64,000 nucleotides of DNA from Phycomyces nitens (taxonomy: Eukaryota; Mucoromycota; Mucoromycetes; Mucorales; Phycomycetaceae): the NCBI GenBank assembly GCA_022702545.1, contig JAHRBC010000002.1, positions 5,518,001 to 5,582,000 of the forward strand, given 5' to 3'. The notes under the pieces are model-generated. The model had not been told where the DNA came from and ran no database searches. It saw only the letters and a list, made by a program, of their open reading frames with translations. Made by a program: the position numbers and the translations under genes. Shown here in pieces: positions 1 to 8,905 of the stretch; the first letter of the stretch is position 1, and the number at the start of each line of letters is the position of its first letter.

Positions 1-485
1 GTATGTTGCACTCTCCAGGGCAACAGATCCAACAAATGTGTGTGTGGCTGTCCCAAAAAATGTATCCACCACAAAAATGTTGTATATAAAGAAGTTCTTC
101 TTTAGTTCCCACATCATCAGTTTTATCAACATATACTTTTATCCTAACATCAATAAATTTTCTATATTATATCCTCACTAATAACTTAAAATATCTTTTA
201 CAACCTATAGCAACTATTTACCAATATAATTTATATTATGTCTATCCTCTTATTAAAATGTAGATCCAATTATTAGTAAAGTCAATGGATGAACCAAACT
301 ATTAAAACTCTAATAATGTAACCAGTAGTCAAAATAATTTATAAACTCAGTAGAACCTCAATAACAGCCTATAGCCATAGATACTACGAAATCGTAAAAT
401 TAGATCTTTGCAGTAGAACCAGATATTTCTTTCTGCCTGTAGTTGGGAGGTAATCAGGGAGCCCTCGGAGAGCAAGCAGCGCTTG
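1..485 (+). mobile_element. Helitron 3' end, truncated by the window edge
   Basis: This segment is the reverse complement of 3808-4293, the 3' end of the Helitron on the other strand, with only small differences (for example one base fewer in an A run near position 83). It starts inside the last helicase codons and runs through the 3' flank to a small hairpin (CAAGC-AGC-GCTTG, 473-485). The two copies diverge immediately after this point, so 485/486 is probably the element's 3' end. The rest of this copy lies outside the window. Confidence 0.8.
2..105 (+). pseudogene. Helitron helicase, last ~33 codons
   Basis: The translation begins YVALSRATDPTNVCVAV, the last helicase motif (VALSRAT) of PIF1-like Helitron helicases, and matches the C-terminus of the copy at 4188-7019. 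A one-base deletion in an A run near position 83 shifts the frame, so the final residues differ from the longer copy. Only the C-terminal fragment is in the window, so whether the rest of the gene is intact cannot be judged. Confidence 0.75.
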
Positions 486-1930
486 TCTCTAATAAAGCGG
501 AGATATTTAATAGTCCATAAATATAATTTGTATAATGGGTGCGGTTTGCAGTAAACCGCACCCAGAACTGCACCCTTTTTTCCCGTAGTGTATCTAGACA
601 TCTTTTTCAACCTAATAAACTATAAATTACAAAGATATGAAAATGATGGCAGGCATATTCTTTTGGATTATCATTTTTATTGCCCGCATTTTATCAGGGT
701 CAAACAGCCTTTTAATACAAAGTATTTGTTTTTCCTTTTTATTTTTTATATTCTTTTGTGCCTAAATATTACCGCAAAATACTCTGGTAATTAATTCTTT
801 TCTTTCTCTTATGAATATATTTTTTACTTAATATATTTTATTATTCATAGGTAACTGCTTATAAATATATTATGGGGCTCTCTATTGCACTTGACTGTAT
901 ATCCAAAGGTAAGATCATATTATGCTAAAGCTATTTTTTATTAACCAAATCACTCTTTTATATATAGCCACAAATTCTATTTTTCTATCTATCTCAATAT
1001 AATATTCTGGTAAACCTTTTATATTATAAATATGTCCTCTTTAATAACATCTATCACAGACATCTTGCTATGCTCTTATATGGATTCCCGATTGAAATTA
1101 TCTGGCCATTCCAATGGCTATATCTTGTAAGTAAACTAATATTTTAGTATTACATATTGTTTATCTACAAATATTAATATATATCTATTAGACAATAATC
1201 ATTTGTTAGTATATTACAGAGAGTCTATCAAATGTTCTGTTTATTATATTAAAAATGTAAGTATAAGAATGAATGATTTATATAAAAATAATTTACTAAC
1301 AATCTTCTCTTTTACTTTTAGACAGTATTGGCTTTCTCTCAGCTAGGTAAGTATCCTGGCTCTATTAAGAACCAGTTGATGGTGCCGACCAAGAAATATT
1401 GATTGGTAGAATAGATATACCAAAGAAATAATCTAGAGACTAGAATATATAGCGCAAATGTATTTTTTTATCAAATAAAACGAAAAATAAAAATTTTCAG
1501 AATCTATTGCTCCAAAAAAACAACAAACCAGAGAGGCTTGTTTGCATAGAATAACTACAATTACCTTGCAATAGTCTACAATCATCCTTGATGGACTGTT
1601 AAAACATATTATAAAACCCACTATAAAATATAATGAAAGATAAAACTGGTTGTTTGTAAGTGGTCAATCTCCCCTGACACAAACTGTCTGTGTATCGTAA
1701 AATACAATGCAAAAAAGGGTAGATCGACTAGGAATATATTGTGGCTACAATGTATATTTAAGTTTTGCACTGTTTGAGGGCATTTAAATATTCTACATTG
1801 GATTCTTGTACACCAGTAGGTAGGATGATTCAGTTCACCCCCATATCTTTTTAGTCTACTACAGATCACGATTATATATTACCAAAAGCATAGTAAAACT
1901 ATACAATTAAGTAGCTTATTTTATAAGTTT
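486..1930. other. AT-rich spacer between two Helitron tails
   Basis: No coding region is supported; the open frames are short and low in complexity. Between about 840 and 1400 there are several good splice-donor and acceptor-like strings (GTAAGT/GTAAGA and TTTTAG/TACAG). One stretch (ATGTAAGTAT ... CTTTTAG ACAGTATTGG, about 1255-1335) resembles the end of the spliced unit in the CACTA elements. It may be a decayed copy of that unit, but the similarity is weak. Confidence 0.4.
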
Positions 1931-1944
1931 TATCTACATAATAC

Positions 1945-2072
1945 CCTTAGACTTTTGTAGTGATAAAGCTGCAATGTCAAGAAAGTGTAAAGATGATCTT
2001 GGAATAGATGTTCTTGACTGGCCATCAAAAAGTCCTGACTTGAGTCCAATCGAGAACGTCTGGAACACTACG
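1945..2072 (+). pseudogene. Tc1/mariner transposase fragment
   Basis: One frame reads VLDWPSKSPDLSPIENVWN, the conserved end of the Tc1/mariner DDE domain that holds the third catalytic acidic residue (PDLNPIENxW type). Only about 40 residues remain. The upstream half of the transposase and both terminal repeats are missing. The downstream end is fused to the 174-bp tandem repeats. It is a different copy from the Tc1 element at 39168-40778. Confidence 0.75.
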
Positions 2073-2073
2073 G

Positions 2074-2613
2074 CTAAGAAATCGGCAGTTATCTACCGTT
2101 TTGGTCACATAACTACCGTTTTTTTGGTGGGGCAAAACGGTGGATATGACCCTGTGTAAGGCGAATTTGGTAGTAGCTACCATTTTTATAGTGGCGAAAA
2201 TCGGCAGATAACTACCGTTTTGGTCACATAACTACCGTTTTTCTTCACTAAAAAAACGGTAGTTATCTGCCGTTTTGGTAACATTGCTACCGTTTGTTTG
2301 GTGGGGCAAAACGGTGGATATGACCCTGTGTAAGGCGAGTTTGGTAGTAGCTACCGTTTTTTGCTAATAAAAAATCGGCAGATAACTACCGTTTTGGTAA
2401 CATAACTACTGTTTTTCTTCACTAAAAATACGGTAGATATCTGCCGTTTTGGTAACATTGCTACCGTTTGTTTGGTGGGGCAAAACGGTGGATATGACCC
2501 TGTGTAAGGCGAGTTTGGTAGTAGCTACCGTTTTTGCTAATAAAAAAACGGCAGATAACTACCGTTTTGGTAACATAACTACCGTTTTTATCCAACCAAA
2601 AATGCTTCCGTTA
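2074..2613. repeat. 174-bp tandem repeat, about three units
   Basis: The string GGTGGGGCAAAACGGTGG starts at 2126, 2300 and 2474, a period of exactly 174 bp. Each unit contains several inverted copies of a short motif (ACGGTAGTTAT / ATAACTACCGTTTT) able to fold on itself. No coding potential is seen. The same motif recurs near 10957 and 11214. It could be a satellite or an expanded MITE. Confidence 0.85.
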
Positions 2614-3807
2614 TACACTATAACCTCTCTTTTATAGTACTCTATTTGATAATGGGTTCTGCTATTCTTTTACGACCATTCTTTTGAAAGAATGGTTTAT
2701 TCTTTATTATAGAATGTCTTGATTTAATTCATACCGTATTTTGCGCACAATTATTATAGAAAAATACTTAAAACTAATGCTATTTAATATTATAAAACAT
2801 ATATAGTACAAACCTTTGTTATAAGCTATACACGCATAATAATACTACGTTGATATACATTAGATGATCCTTAGCATTCATCAATTGCTAAAAATTCATT
2901 GTGGTTAGAAAAAGAAGCGATCATATAAACCTAGTACATTATTTTGTATTGCTTACAAGTATATATTATGCTTGTCAATTACTATACCATGCCTCTTGTT
3001 TTGAATGATTATACTGAAAGGGATCTCCAGAAATAAACACTATATGTAATAGGAGGTCAATAGAATATGTACTGAAAAATTAGTTGAAGAATAATATAAT
3101 TATTAGACAATCGTCTTACCATAGAAAATCAACTTTGGCATATTCAAATCATATGATTCAAAACTGATTCGAATCTCATTGTAGCAAACAGAGTAATCAG
3201 CTCATTAGAAAAGAAAAGTGTATATCTTACAGAGATTGCCAAGTGTAAAAAGGACAAACCGTATTGTAATATAGCCGTAAAAAGTTTTCGCTCTTTTGTT
3301 TCTGGGGGAAAAAAGAGCGAGCTGCATTTCATTCCTAAATCAAAGGTAATCGAGCTAAAGATGGTTCAATCGGGATGTCAATCAGGTGTTTATAACCGTG
3401 CCGATCTTACATGAAGGAGGCTCATTTGGTTTTAATTCAAAGAGTCATTGCAAAGACAAGACAAGAGAAGCAAAAGAAAAAGAAAAAAGAAAGCACACTA
3501 AGCATATGCTAAAAATGCAATGGGGCCAATAAGAGTTGCCTAAAAGAACAATCTTAAACCCTTGTTTTATTGCTTAGCACTTACACAATACTCGTTTTTG
3601 GCGGTATAGAGCTATATTAAAGAGTAGAAATATTATATTGGCATTAGATTAGCAATAGATGATCAACAAAGCAATCACCCGTTGCACATCTGTCATGATT
3701 GCTAATTCGACGCCATCACCAAGTTGCAACATCTCATCTTCAAAAAAGAAAAGAACGACTTGCACTTTGCTGCTATATTGTGATAAATAATATTGTATTA
3801 ACTATAA
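2614..3807. other. AT-rich non-coding stretch
   Basis: No supported gene, RNA or recognisable repeat end was seen. Open frames are below about 65 codons and have no family features. The stretch ends where the Helitron 3' terminus begins. Confidence 0.5.
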
Positions 3808-4293
3808 CAAGCGCTGCTTGCTCTCCGAGGGCTCCCTGATTACCTCCCAACTACAGGCAGAAAGAAATATCTGGTTCTACTGCAAAGATCTAATTTTACG
3901 ATTTCGTAGTATCTATGGCTATAGGCTGTTATTGAGGTTCTACTGAGTTTATAAATTATTTTGACTACTGGTTACATTATTAGAGTTTTAATAGTTTGGT
4001 TCATCCATTGACTTTACTAATAATTGGATCTACATTTTAATAAGAGGATAGACATAATATAAATTATATTGGTAAATAGTTGCTATAGGTTGTAAAAGAT
4101 ATTTTAAGTTATTAGTGAGGATATAATATAGAAAATTTATTGATGTTAGGATAAAAGTATATGTTGATAAAACTGATGATGTGGGAACTAAAGAAGAACT
4201 TCTTTATATACAACATTTTTTGTGGTGGATACATTTTTTGGGACAGCCACACACACATTTGTTGGATCTGTTGCCCTGGAGAGTGCAACATAC
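3808..4293 (-). repeat. Inverted copy of window positions 1-485
   Basis: The Helitron 3' end here is almost identical, in opposite orientation, to 1-485, so the two Helitrons are tail to tail with about 3.3 kb between them. Identity stops at the hairpin in both copies. Confidence 0.9.
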
Positions 4294-7019
4294 AGCTGAC
4301 CATGAGAAAACACAGGATGCTCAAGGTAGACACCAACATGAGACAATGTCTGTCCTTGAGATTTGTTAATTGTCATGGCAAAGGCAGCCCGGACAGGAAA
4401 TTGACGGCGTGAGAGCTTAAAGGGAAACTCGCCTTCATTAGTCGTCATATTGAATCTTGGGAGGAAGTATTCAATTCCATTATTGCCTTGATCCAAACGT
4501 TTGATGCCAATGATGTTTGTTGTGAGTGTGGTTACAAATACTTTTGTGCCATTACATAGTCCAGCTTCTGGATCGACGTTGCGCATGATAAGAAGAGGCA
4601 TACCAATTTTCAACTTGAGTATATGAGGTGGAATACCACTGCAAGTGAGGTAATTGAGGAACTCGACTGGGTATCTGGCATTGTCTGCATCCGGATCATC
4701 AGAATCCATGACCGTGTCTAAAGAGCAATACTCTTTGGTGTCTCCAGGAAAGATCTCGATGGCAACATCATTGATTTGGGTGATCATGTTGTTGGTTGGT
4801 GCAAGGATGGCATTGTGGCTGTAGTAGTGGGGCTGCTGGTTGATTGAGGAAATTTGAGGATACACCTTATTAATAAGGGTTCCATAGCTTTCCGAGTCAA
4901 TACACCACTGTGGAGGGAGCTCAAGAGTGTGCTCATGTTCTCCATCACCATTTCCAATAGCCAATAACTTTGCAGCGAATTCAGCAGCAAGAGGACCACT
5001 TTGAGAAACTCTCATGTTCTGGATCAAACGGAACACTTTTACAAATCTCCAGAAAGTAGCTCTGTTTAAGCACTCTCCTACAACCTGAGATCGTGTGCCT
5101 TTCTTCACAACAGGCAAGATTTGACGAAAGTCTCCGCCAAACACAAACACTTTTCCACCAAACGGAATTCTCTCATAGACAGGGTCTACTGCACCCATAA
5201 TGTCCCGAAGGCATCTGTCAACAGCCTCAAAGCTGTGTTTGTTGCACATTACGGCTTCGTCCCAGAGAAAGAGTTTGGCTTTTTGTAGAAGCCTTGCGTG
5301 GGAAGATCCAAGTGATATACCACAGGAGGAGTCATGGTTTGCATCTAATGGTATCTTGAACCTGCTGTGTGCTGTCCTTCCACCGGGCAATAGGATTGCG
5401 GCAATTCCAGAAGTAGCGACAGGGAGAGCGATTTCATCCTTGGATCGTACATAGTTCAAAAGTGCTTTGAACAGCAACGATTTTCCTGTCCCGCCTGGCC
5501 CATCAACAAAGAACAGTCTGCTCTGGGGTTCACTTTCGAAAAGATTCAGGGATGCAACAATTTGATCGTAAGCGATCTTTTGCTCTGTGTTGAACATCCT
5601 CTGAACTACTTCAAGTGCCTGCCTTTCTTCTTCGGCGTCGTATCCTCTCTTTTCGGCCATTTCAAGTGCCTCAAGAATTGGAATATCTCCCATATCCGTA
5701 ACAAATTCTTGCGGCATTGTTGGGTAATCCGAAAGGTTATGGCCAGTAACCTGGAGTCGAGACTGTATGTCCCCAAGAGCCCTTTTTAAGATCAACTCTT
5801 TCTGTTCCTCACTCAAGTCCATTGTTGTAGTTGGAAGAGTATTTAGAATCTCGAAAAAGTAGTCATCAGCCATATCATCTTTGTACTTTTCCCAAAGAAG
5901 AGAAGGATCAGATGGAGAACAGTTGGTCAGAATGTATGTGAACAATGCACGAATTATTGAGGCCAAAGGGGAGAGTTGTCTGGCTTCATCCATGCACTTA
6001 TCCCATTCATTGTCATCCGCCAAGAGCCCAAGAGCAAGAGCAGCTTGTTGGAAGGTTCCATACACAATTCCATCTATGGTCTTGATACTCGAAAAACTTG
6101 TTGGTCCTCGTACTTTGAGCAGGAGCATCCGAAGACAAAACAACTCCATATTTGACAGACTGGCGGCATATATCCGAGATACAACATCTTTAAATGGAGG
6201 TCTGCTCCTTGCCTTCCATTTTCTGCTGGCAGCCATCCAAGTGTAATACTTTGGTATTTCATTGTACGCATATTGACGTGCATTTTCGTCGCAAGCACAG
6301 AGTTGGAAAAACGCCAAGAGCTTTGTTCCTTGAGAGAGAGAGTCGCGTGCAAGGCGAAGTTCTTCTGCAGACATGTCCTCCCGAAAATTGACGTATTGCT
6401 CATCAGGTAGATGGATACTGAGTCGTGATACCATTGGGTGGTGCATGTGAATAGGGACTGAAAATGTGTGCCACACAGCTTCACATGGGCCAATATATCG
6501 AGCATTCTGGTACTCAGTAATCTCATCAATAGCAACTGGTTGATCTCGATGTCCAGAATCAACAGCAGAATTCTCGTTTGAAATTTCTACTTGTGCACGA
6601 TCAGAGCCTTTTGTAAGATACTTACACAGATACTTGATGGCACGGGTTGTGGAACAGATCTCAACATTGATATGGGCATCATACTTGTGACAGAGGTATG
6701 GATTGTATGGGACAACATGTTGGTTTGTTACAACGAAATGTCCACGGCCAAAGATGTGAAACTGCCCATTGTTTCTTCGTCTGTAAAGTGGATATCCACT
6801 TGAGCTTACCCTTGTCTCCTCGATGAATGCCTTTGGATAGCCCTTGGTACATATACCATTATGCATACATGGAGCATCAGGCTTGGCAGTACCGCAAGGA
6901 CCATGTGTCATACTATTGACTACTGTATTGTACAACTTTGGGTGGGTGATTGGGTCAGGGAGCTCTGCACAAACAAAGTTGTCAAACTCTACAGGCGTGC
7001 GAGGACGTTCATCTGGCAT
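4188..7019 (-). CDS. Helitron Rep C-terminal part and PIF1-like helicase
   Basis: 943 codons. The N-terminal ~140 residues complete the HUH Rep nuclease; the two-tyrosine motif reads YLCKYLTKG near residue 130. A PIF1/RecD-like helicase follows, with Walker A DGPGGTGKS near residue 510, Walker B LWDEAV, FGGDFRQILPVV, and the C-terminal TINKSQGQTL and YVALSRAT motifs. The product would nick, unwind and copy the element by rolling-circle transposition. The ATG at 7019 overlaps the stop of the upstream frame (TGATG), and the upstream half is in a frame one base away. It is therefore either the second half of a gene broken by a one-base deletion or a separately started product. The helicase itself looks intact. 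Confidence 0.9.
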   Translation of the reverse strand: MPDERPRTPVEFDNFVCAELPDPITHPKLYNTVVNSMTHGPCGTAKPDAPCMHNGICTKGYPKAFIEETRVSSSGYPLYRRRNNGQFHIFGRGHFVVTNQHVVPYNPYLCHKYDAHINVEICSTTRAIKYLCKYLTKGSDRAQVEISNENSAVDSGHRDQPVAIDEITEYQNARYIGPCEAVWHTFSVPIHMHHPMVSRLSIHLPDEQYVNFREDMSAEELRLARDSLSQGTKLLAFFQLCACDENARQYAYNEIPKYYTWMAASRKWKARSRPPFKDVVSRIYAASLSNMELFCLRMLLLKVRGPTSFSSIKTIDGIVYGTFQQAALALGLLADDNEWDKCMDEARQLSPLASIIRALFTYILTNCSPSDPSLLWEKYKDDMADDYFFEILNTLPTTTMDLSEEQKELILKRALGDIQSRLQVTGHNLSDYPTMPQEFVTDMGDIPILEALEMAEKRGYDAEEERQALEVVQRMFNTEQKIAYDQIVASLNLFESEPQSRLFFVDGPGGTGKSLLFKALLNYVRSKDEIALPVATSGIAAILLPGGRTAHSRFKIPLDANHDSSCGISLGSSHARLLQKAKLFLWDEAVMCNKHSFEAVDRCLRDIMGAVDPVYERIPFGGKVFVFGGDFRQILPVVKKGTRSQVVGECLNRATFWRFVKVFRLIQNMRVSQSGPLAAEFAAKLLAIGNGDGEHEHTLELPPQWCIDSESYGTLINKVYPQISSINQQPHYYSHNAILAPTNNMITQINDVAIEIFPGDTKEYCSLDTVMDSDDPDADNARYPVEFLNYLTCSGIPPHILKLKIGMPLLIMRNVDPEAGLCNGTKVFVTTLTTNIIGIKRLDQGNNGIEYFLPRFNMTTNEGEFPFKLSRRQFPVRAAFAMTINKSQGQTLSHVGVYLEHPVFSHGQLYVALSRATDPTNVCVAVPKNVSTTKNVVYKEVLL

Positions 7020-8905
7020 CAGAATAAAAGAAGGTGGACATGGGGAAGGCCTCTCTTCTGAAACTCAACTGTGCCAATGTAAGATGATACATCACCAAAG
7101 CATTTTGTATCAAGTATATGCTTTATCATCTCCTTCATCTTCAAGTTGAAAACACGGACGCAAATATCCGGTCTGTCTTGGGCTTTTTGACCATTGAGCT
7201 CTCTTGTAATTTCCGGCCATTGAGGGTTACAGGTGAATGTAACAAAGAGTGTCGGTACTCCACGGGATCTTATGATGGCAAGTCCATCTTGAAGCATTTG
7301 CTTCATATACCGAGGTCCTCCGGTAAAAGTTGATGGCAAGACTACTGCTTTTCCGATTTGCCGAGGGTCCTCTATATTATTACCAATGCCCTTGTACATC
7401 TCTGCTCTGAGACCATCTTGATTGAGTCGAAGGTACAAAAGTCGGCTTGTCTCTATGCGAACATAATTGTCAACTATGTACTGTTGAAATAATCTGCCAT
7501 AGTGATGTAGGTAGCTGCCATCACGGATCATCAGAAAATAACAACAATGCTCAAGGATGGTGATGCGTACTGGTTGGTTATTGAGGTTTGTGATGGAAGG
7601 GTTGGAGGGAACAGATTCAAGATTCATGTGCCATCCATCGTCTCCAAAAGGGAACATGAGGACATAATGCAATGATATATATCCTGGATGCATTGAGCTA
7701 ATGGATCGTAATCCAGTTGTACGATCACTTATTAACACATCATGTGGAGATGCATTACCATCAACGTTCTCTTCAATAACCATCGCCGCTACTTCAGGCG
7801 AGCTCTGTATGTCATAGCGACGTCCGGCATCTCTTGCTGCTCTTATTATTACTTGCAGGCTACCGAATGGCTGGTTCCGAAACTGCTCAGCGACAGACAT
7901 CAAGGATTGAGCATATGGATTTACATGCTGGATGACGGACTGGATTGTCTCTACAGTCAAATGATTTAATCCAGAGAAAAGCGATGTCCGTCTCGCAAGC
8001 TGCTCATTCATATCACTGAAATAGATCTGTGAAAATCCAGCTGAGGTTCCATTTTGAGCTCGAAGTGCTCCAACATTATGGTACATTGTACCATTTACAC
8101 GAAATGTTGATATGCCATTTCTTCCACTGGCCAAATTCTCGTCAACATTAGCCTTTATAGACACAAAAGCAAATGCATTGTTGAATGCTCTAATGTTGGT
8201 ATGAAAATTCACACATTGCTCATTTCTTGCATCATGGTTGGTGACAAAATCCAAAAGCTCTTGTGGAGGTGCAATAGGTAATGGAAGTGTTATCTTTCCA
8301 TTGGAGCAACACAATCCGAACCTCGGGTTTTGGATACTGCTTGATTTTAAGCGCTCATCCACCCACATGTGTGCATTGCAAAAGGGGCATCTGCTTTCCA
8401 TACGTGGAAAAACATGTCTGCGATATAAGTTTCCTTCAGTTAAAGAAATGTTTGGTCCAATAATGTTCTCAGGGTTAAAAGGGATCATGCGAGCGACTCT
8501 ATACTGTGAAATTGTTGGAGTAATCTCATTGGTTGTATTTCTTGTTTGCTCAGTATTGAAAGGACATTCATGGTGGCTTGCTCTGGAATGAGTGTTTGAA
8601 CCACAGCTTGGGCAATTACGACGTGCATTTCTTCTCGATCTTGGTACATTTTGAATATTAGAAAGAGTAGTATTCGATTCACTTTGTTCGTGATTAACAA
8701 CATTAACTGAAGTATTGCTGGTATTGTTTGGACAATTACGATGATTAGAGCGTCTGTGTTCAAATGAGCCACAACTGGGGCAAGGTACAGTTTGGGGTTG
8801 TACATATGGAGAAATTGTATTCAGGGGACAATCACGGTGAGTTGTTCTCAGATGATTAGTAGATCCACATCTGCATGAGCGCATTGAAGAAGTAGCTTGA
8901 GGCAT
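7019..8905 (-). CDS. Helitron Rep N-terminal part (zinc motifs, HUH nuclease)
   Basis: 628 codons. Residues 1-120 hold three zinc-knuckle-like repeats of form C-x(1-2)-C-G-S-...-H-...-H-x2-C-P, then comes the usual Helitron block CPFCNAHMWVDER...CCSNGK. The central part includes the MHPGYISLHYVLMFPFGDDGWH-type block of Helitron_like_N proteins. The last residues are GLPHVHLLLF, the HUH motif that coordinates the catalytic metal. The frame stops directly after this motif (TTC TGA TG), while relatives continue without a break. The remaining Rep and helicase lie in the next frame from 7019. One missing base at 7019-7021 would explain the break. Confidence 0.9.
   Translation of the reverse strand: MPQATSSMRSCRCGSTNHLRTTHRDCPLNTISPYVQPQTVPCPSCGSFEHRRSNHRNCPNNTSNTSVNVVNHEQSESNTTLSNIQNVPRSRRNARRNCPSCGSNTHSRASHHECPFNTEQTRNTTNEITPTISQYRVARMIPFNPENIIGPNISLTEGNLYRRHVFPRMESRCPFCNAHMWVDERLKSSSIQNPRFGLCCSNGKITLPLPIAPPQELLDFVTNHDARNEQCVNFHTNIRAFNNAFAFVSIKANVDENLASGRNGISTFRVNGTMYHNVGALRAQNGTSAGFSQIYFSDMNEQLARRTSLFSGLNHLTVETIQSVIQHVNPYAQSLMSVAEQFRNQPFGSLQVIIRAARDAGRRYDIQSSPEVAAMVIEENVDGNASPHDVLISDRTTGLRSISSMHPGYISLHYVLMFPFGDDGWHMNLESVPSNPSITNLNNQPVRITILEHCCYFLMIRDGSYLHHYGRLFQQYIVDNYVRIETSRLLYLRLNQDGLRAEMYKGIGNNIEDPRQIGKAVVLPSTFTGGPRYMKQMLQDGLAIIRSRGVPTLFVTFTCNPQWPEITRELNGQKAQDRPDICVRVFNLKMKEMIKHILDTKCFGDVSSYIGTVEFQKRGLPHVHLLLF

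Larger units (their letters stand above)
3808..8905 (-). mobile_element. Helitron, nearly complete (minus strand)
   Basis: A rolling-circle DNA transposon read right to left. It carries a Rep (HUH nuclease) part at 7019-8905, a Rep end plus PIF1-like helicase at 4188-7019, and a 3' flank ending in a CAAGC-AGC-GCTTG hairpin at about 3808. The 3' 485 bp is repeated in inverted orientation at the start of the window, which supports the 3' boundary. The 5' end lies beyond 8905 and was not located. The usual CTRR 3' terminus is not obvious. Confidence 0.85.

Noticed and set aside
347..610. Short ORF covering the Helitron 3' flank
   Set aside because: It lies in the non-coding Helitron tail and is not preserved in frame or context in the copy at 3808-4293.
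5200..5454. Plus-strand ORFs across the Helitron helicase
   Set aside because: They are antisense shadows of a well-conserved helicase frame.
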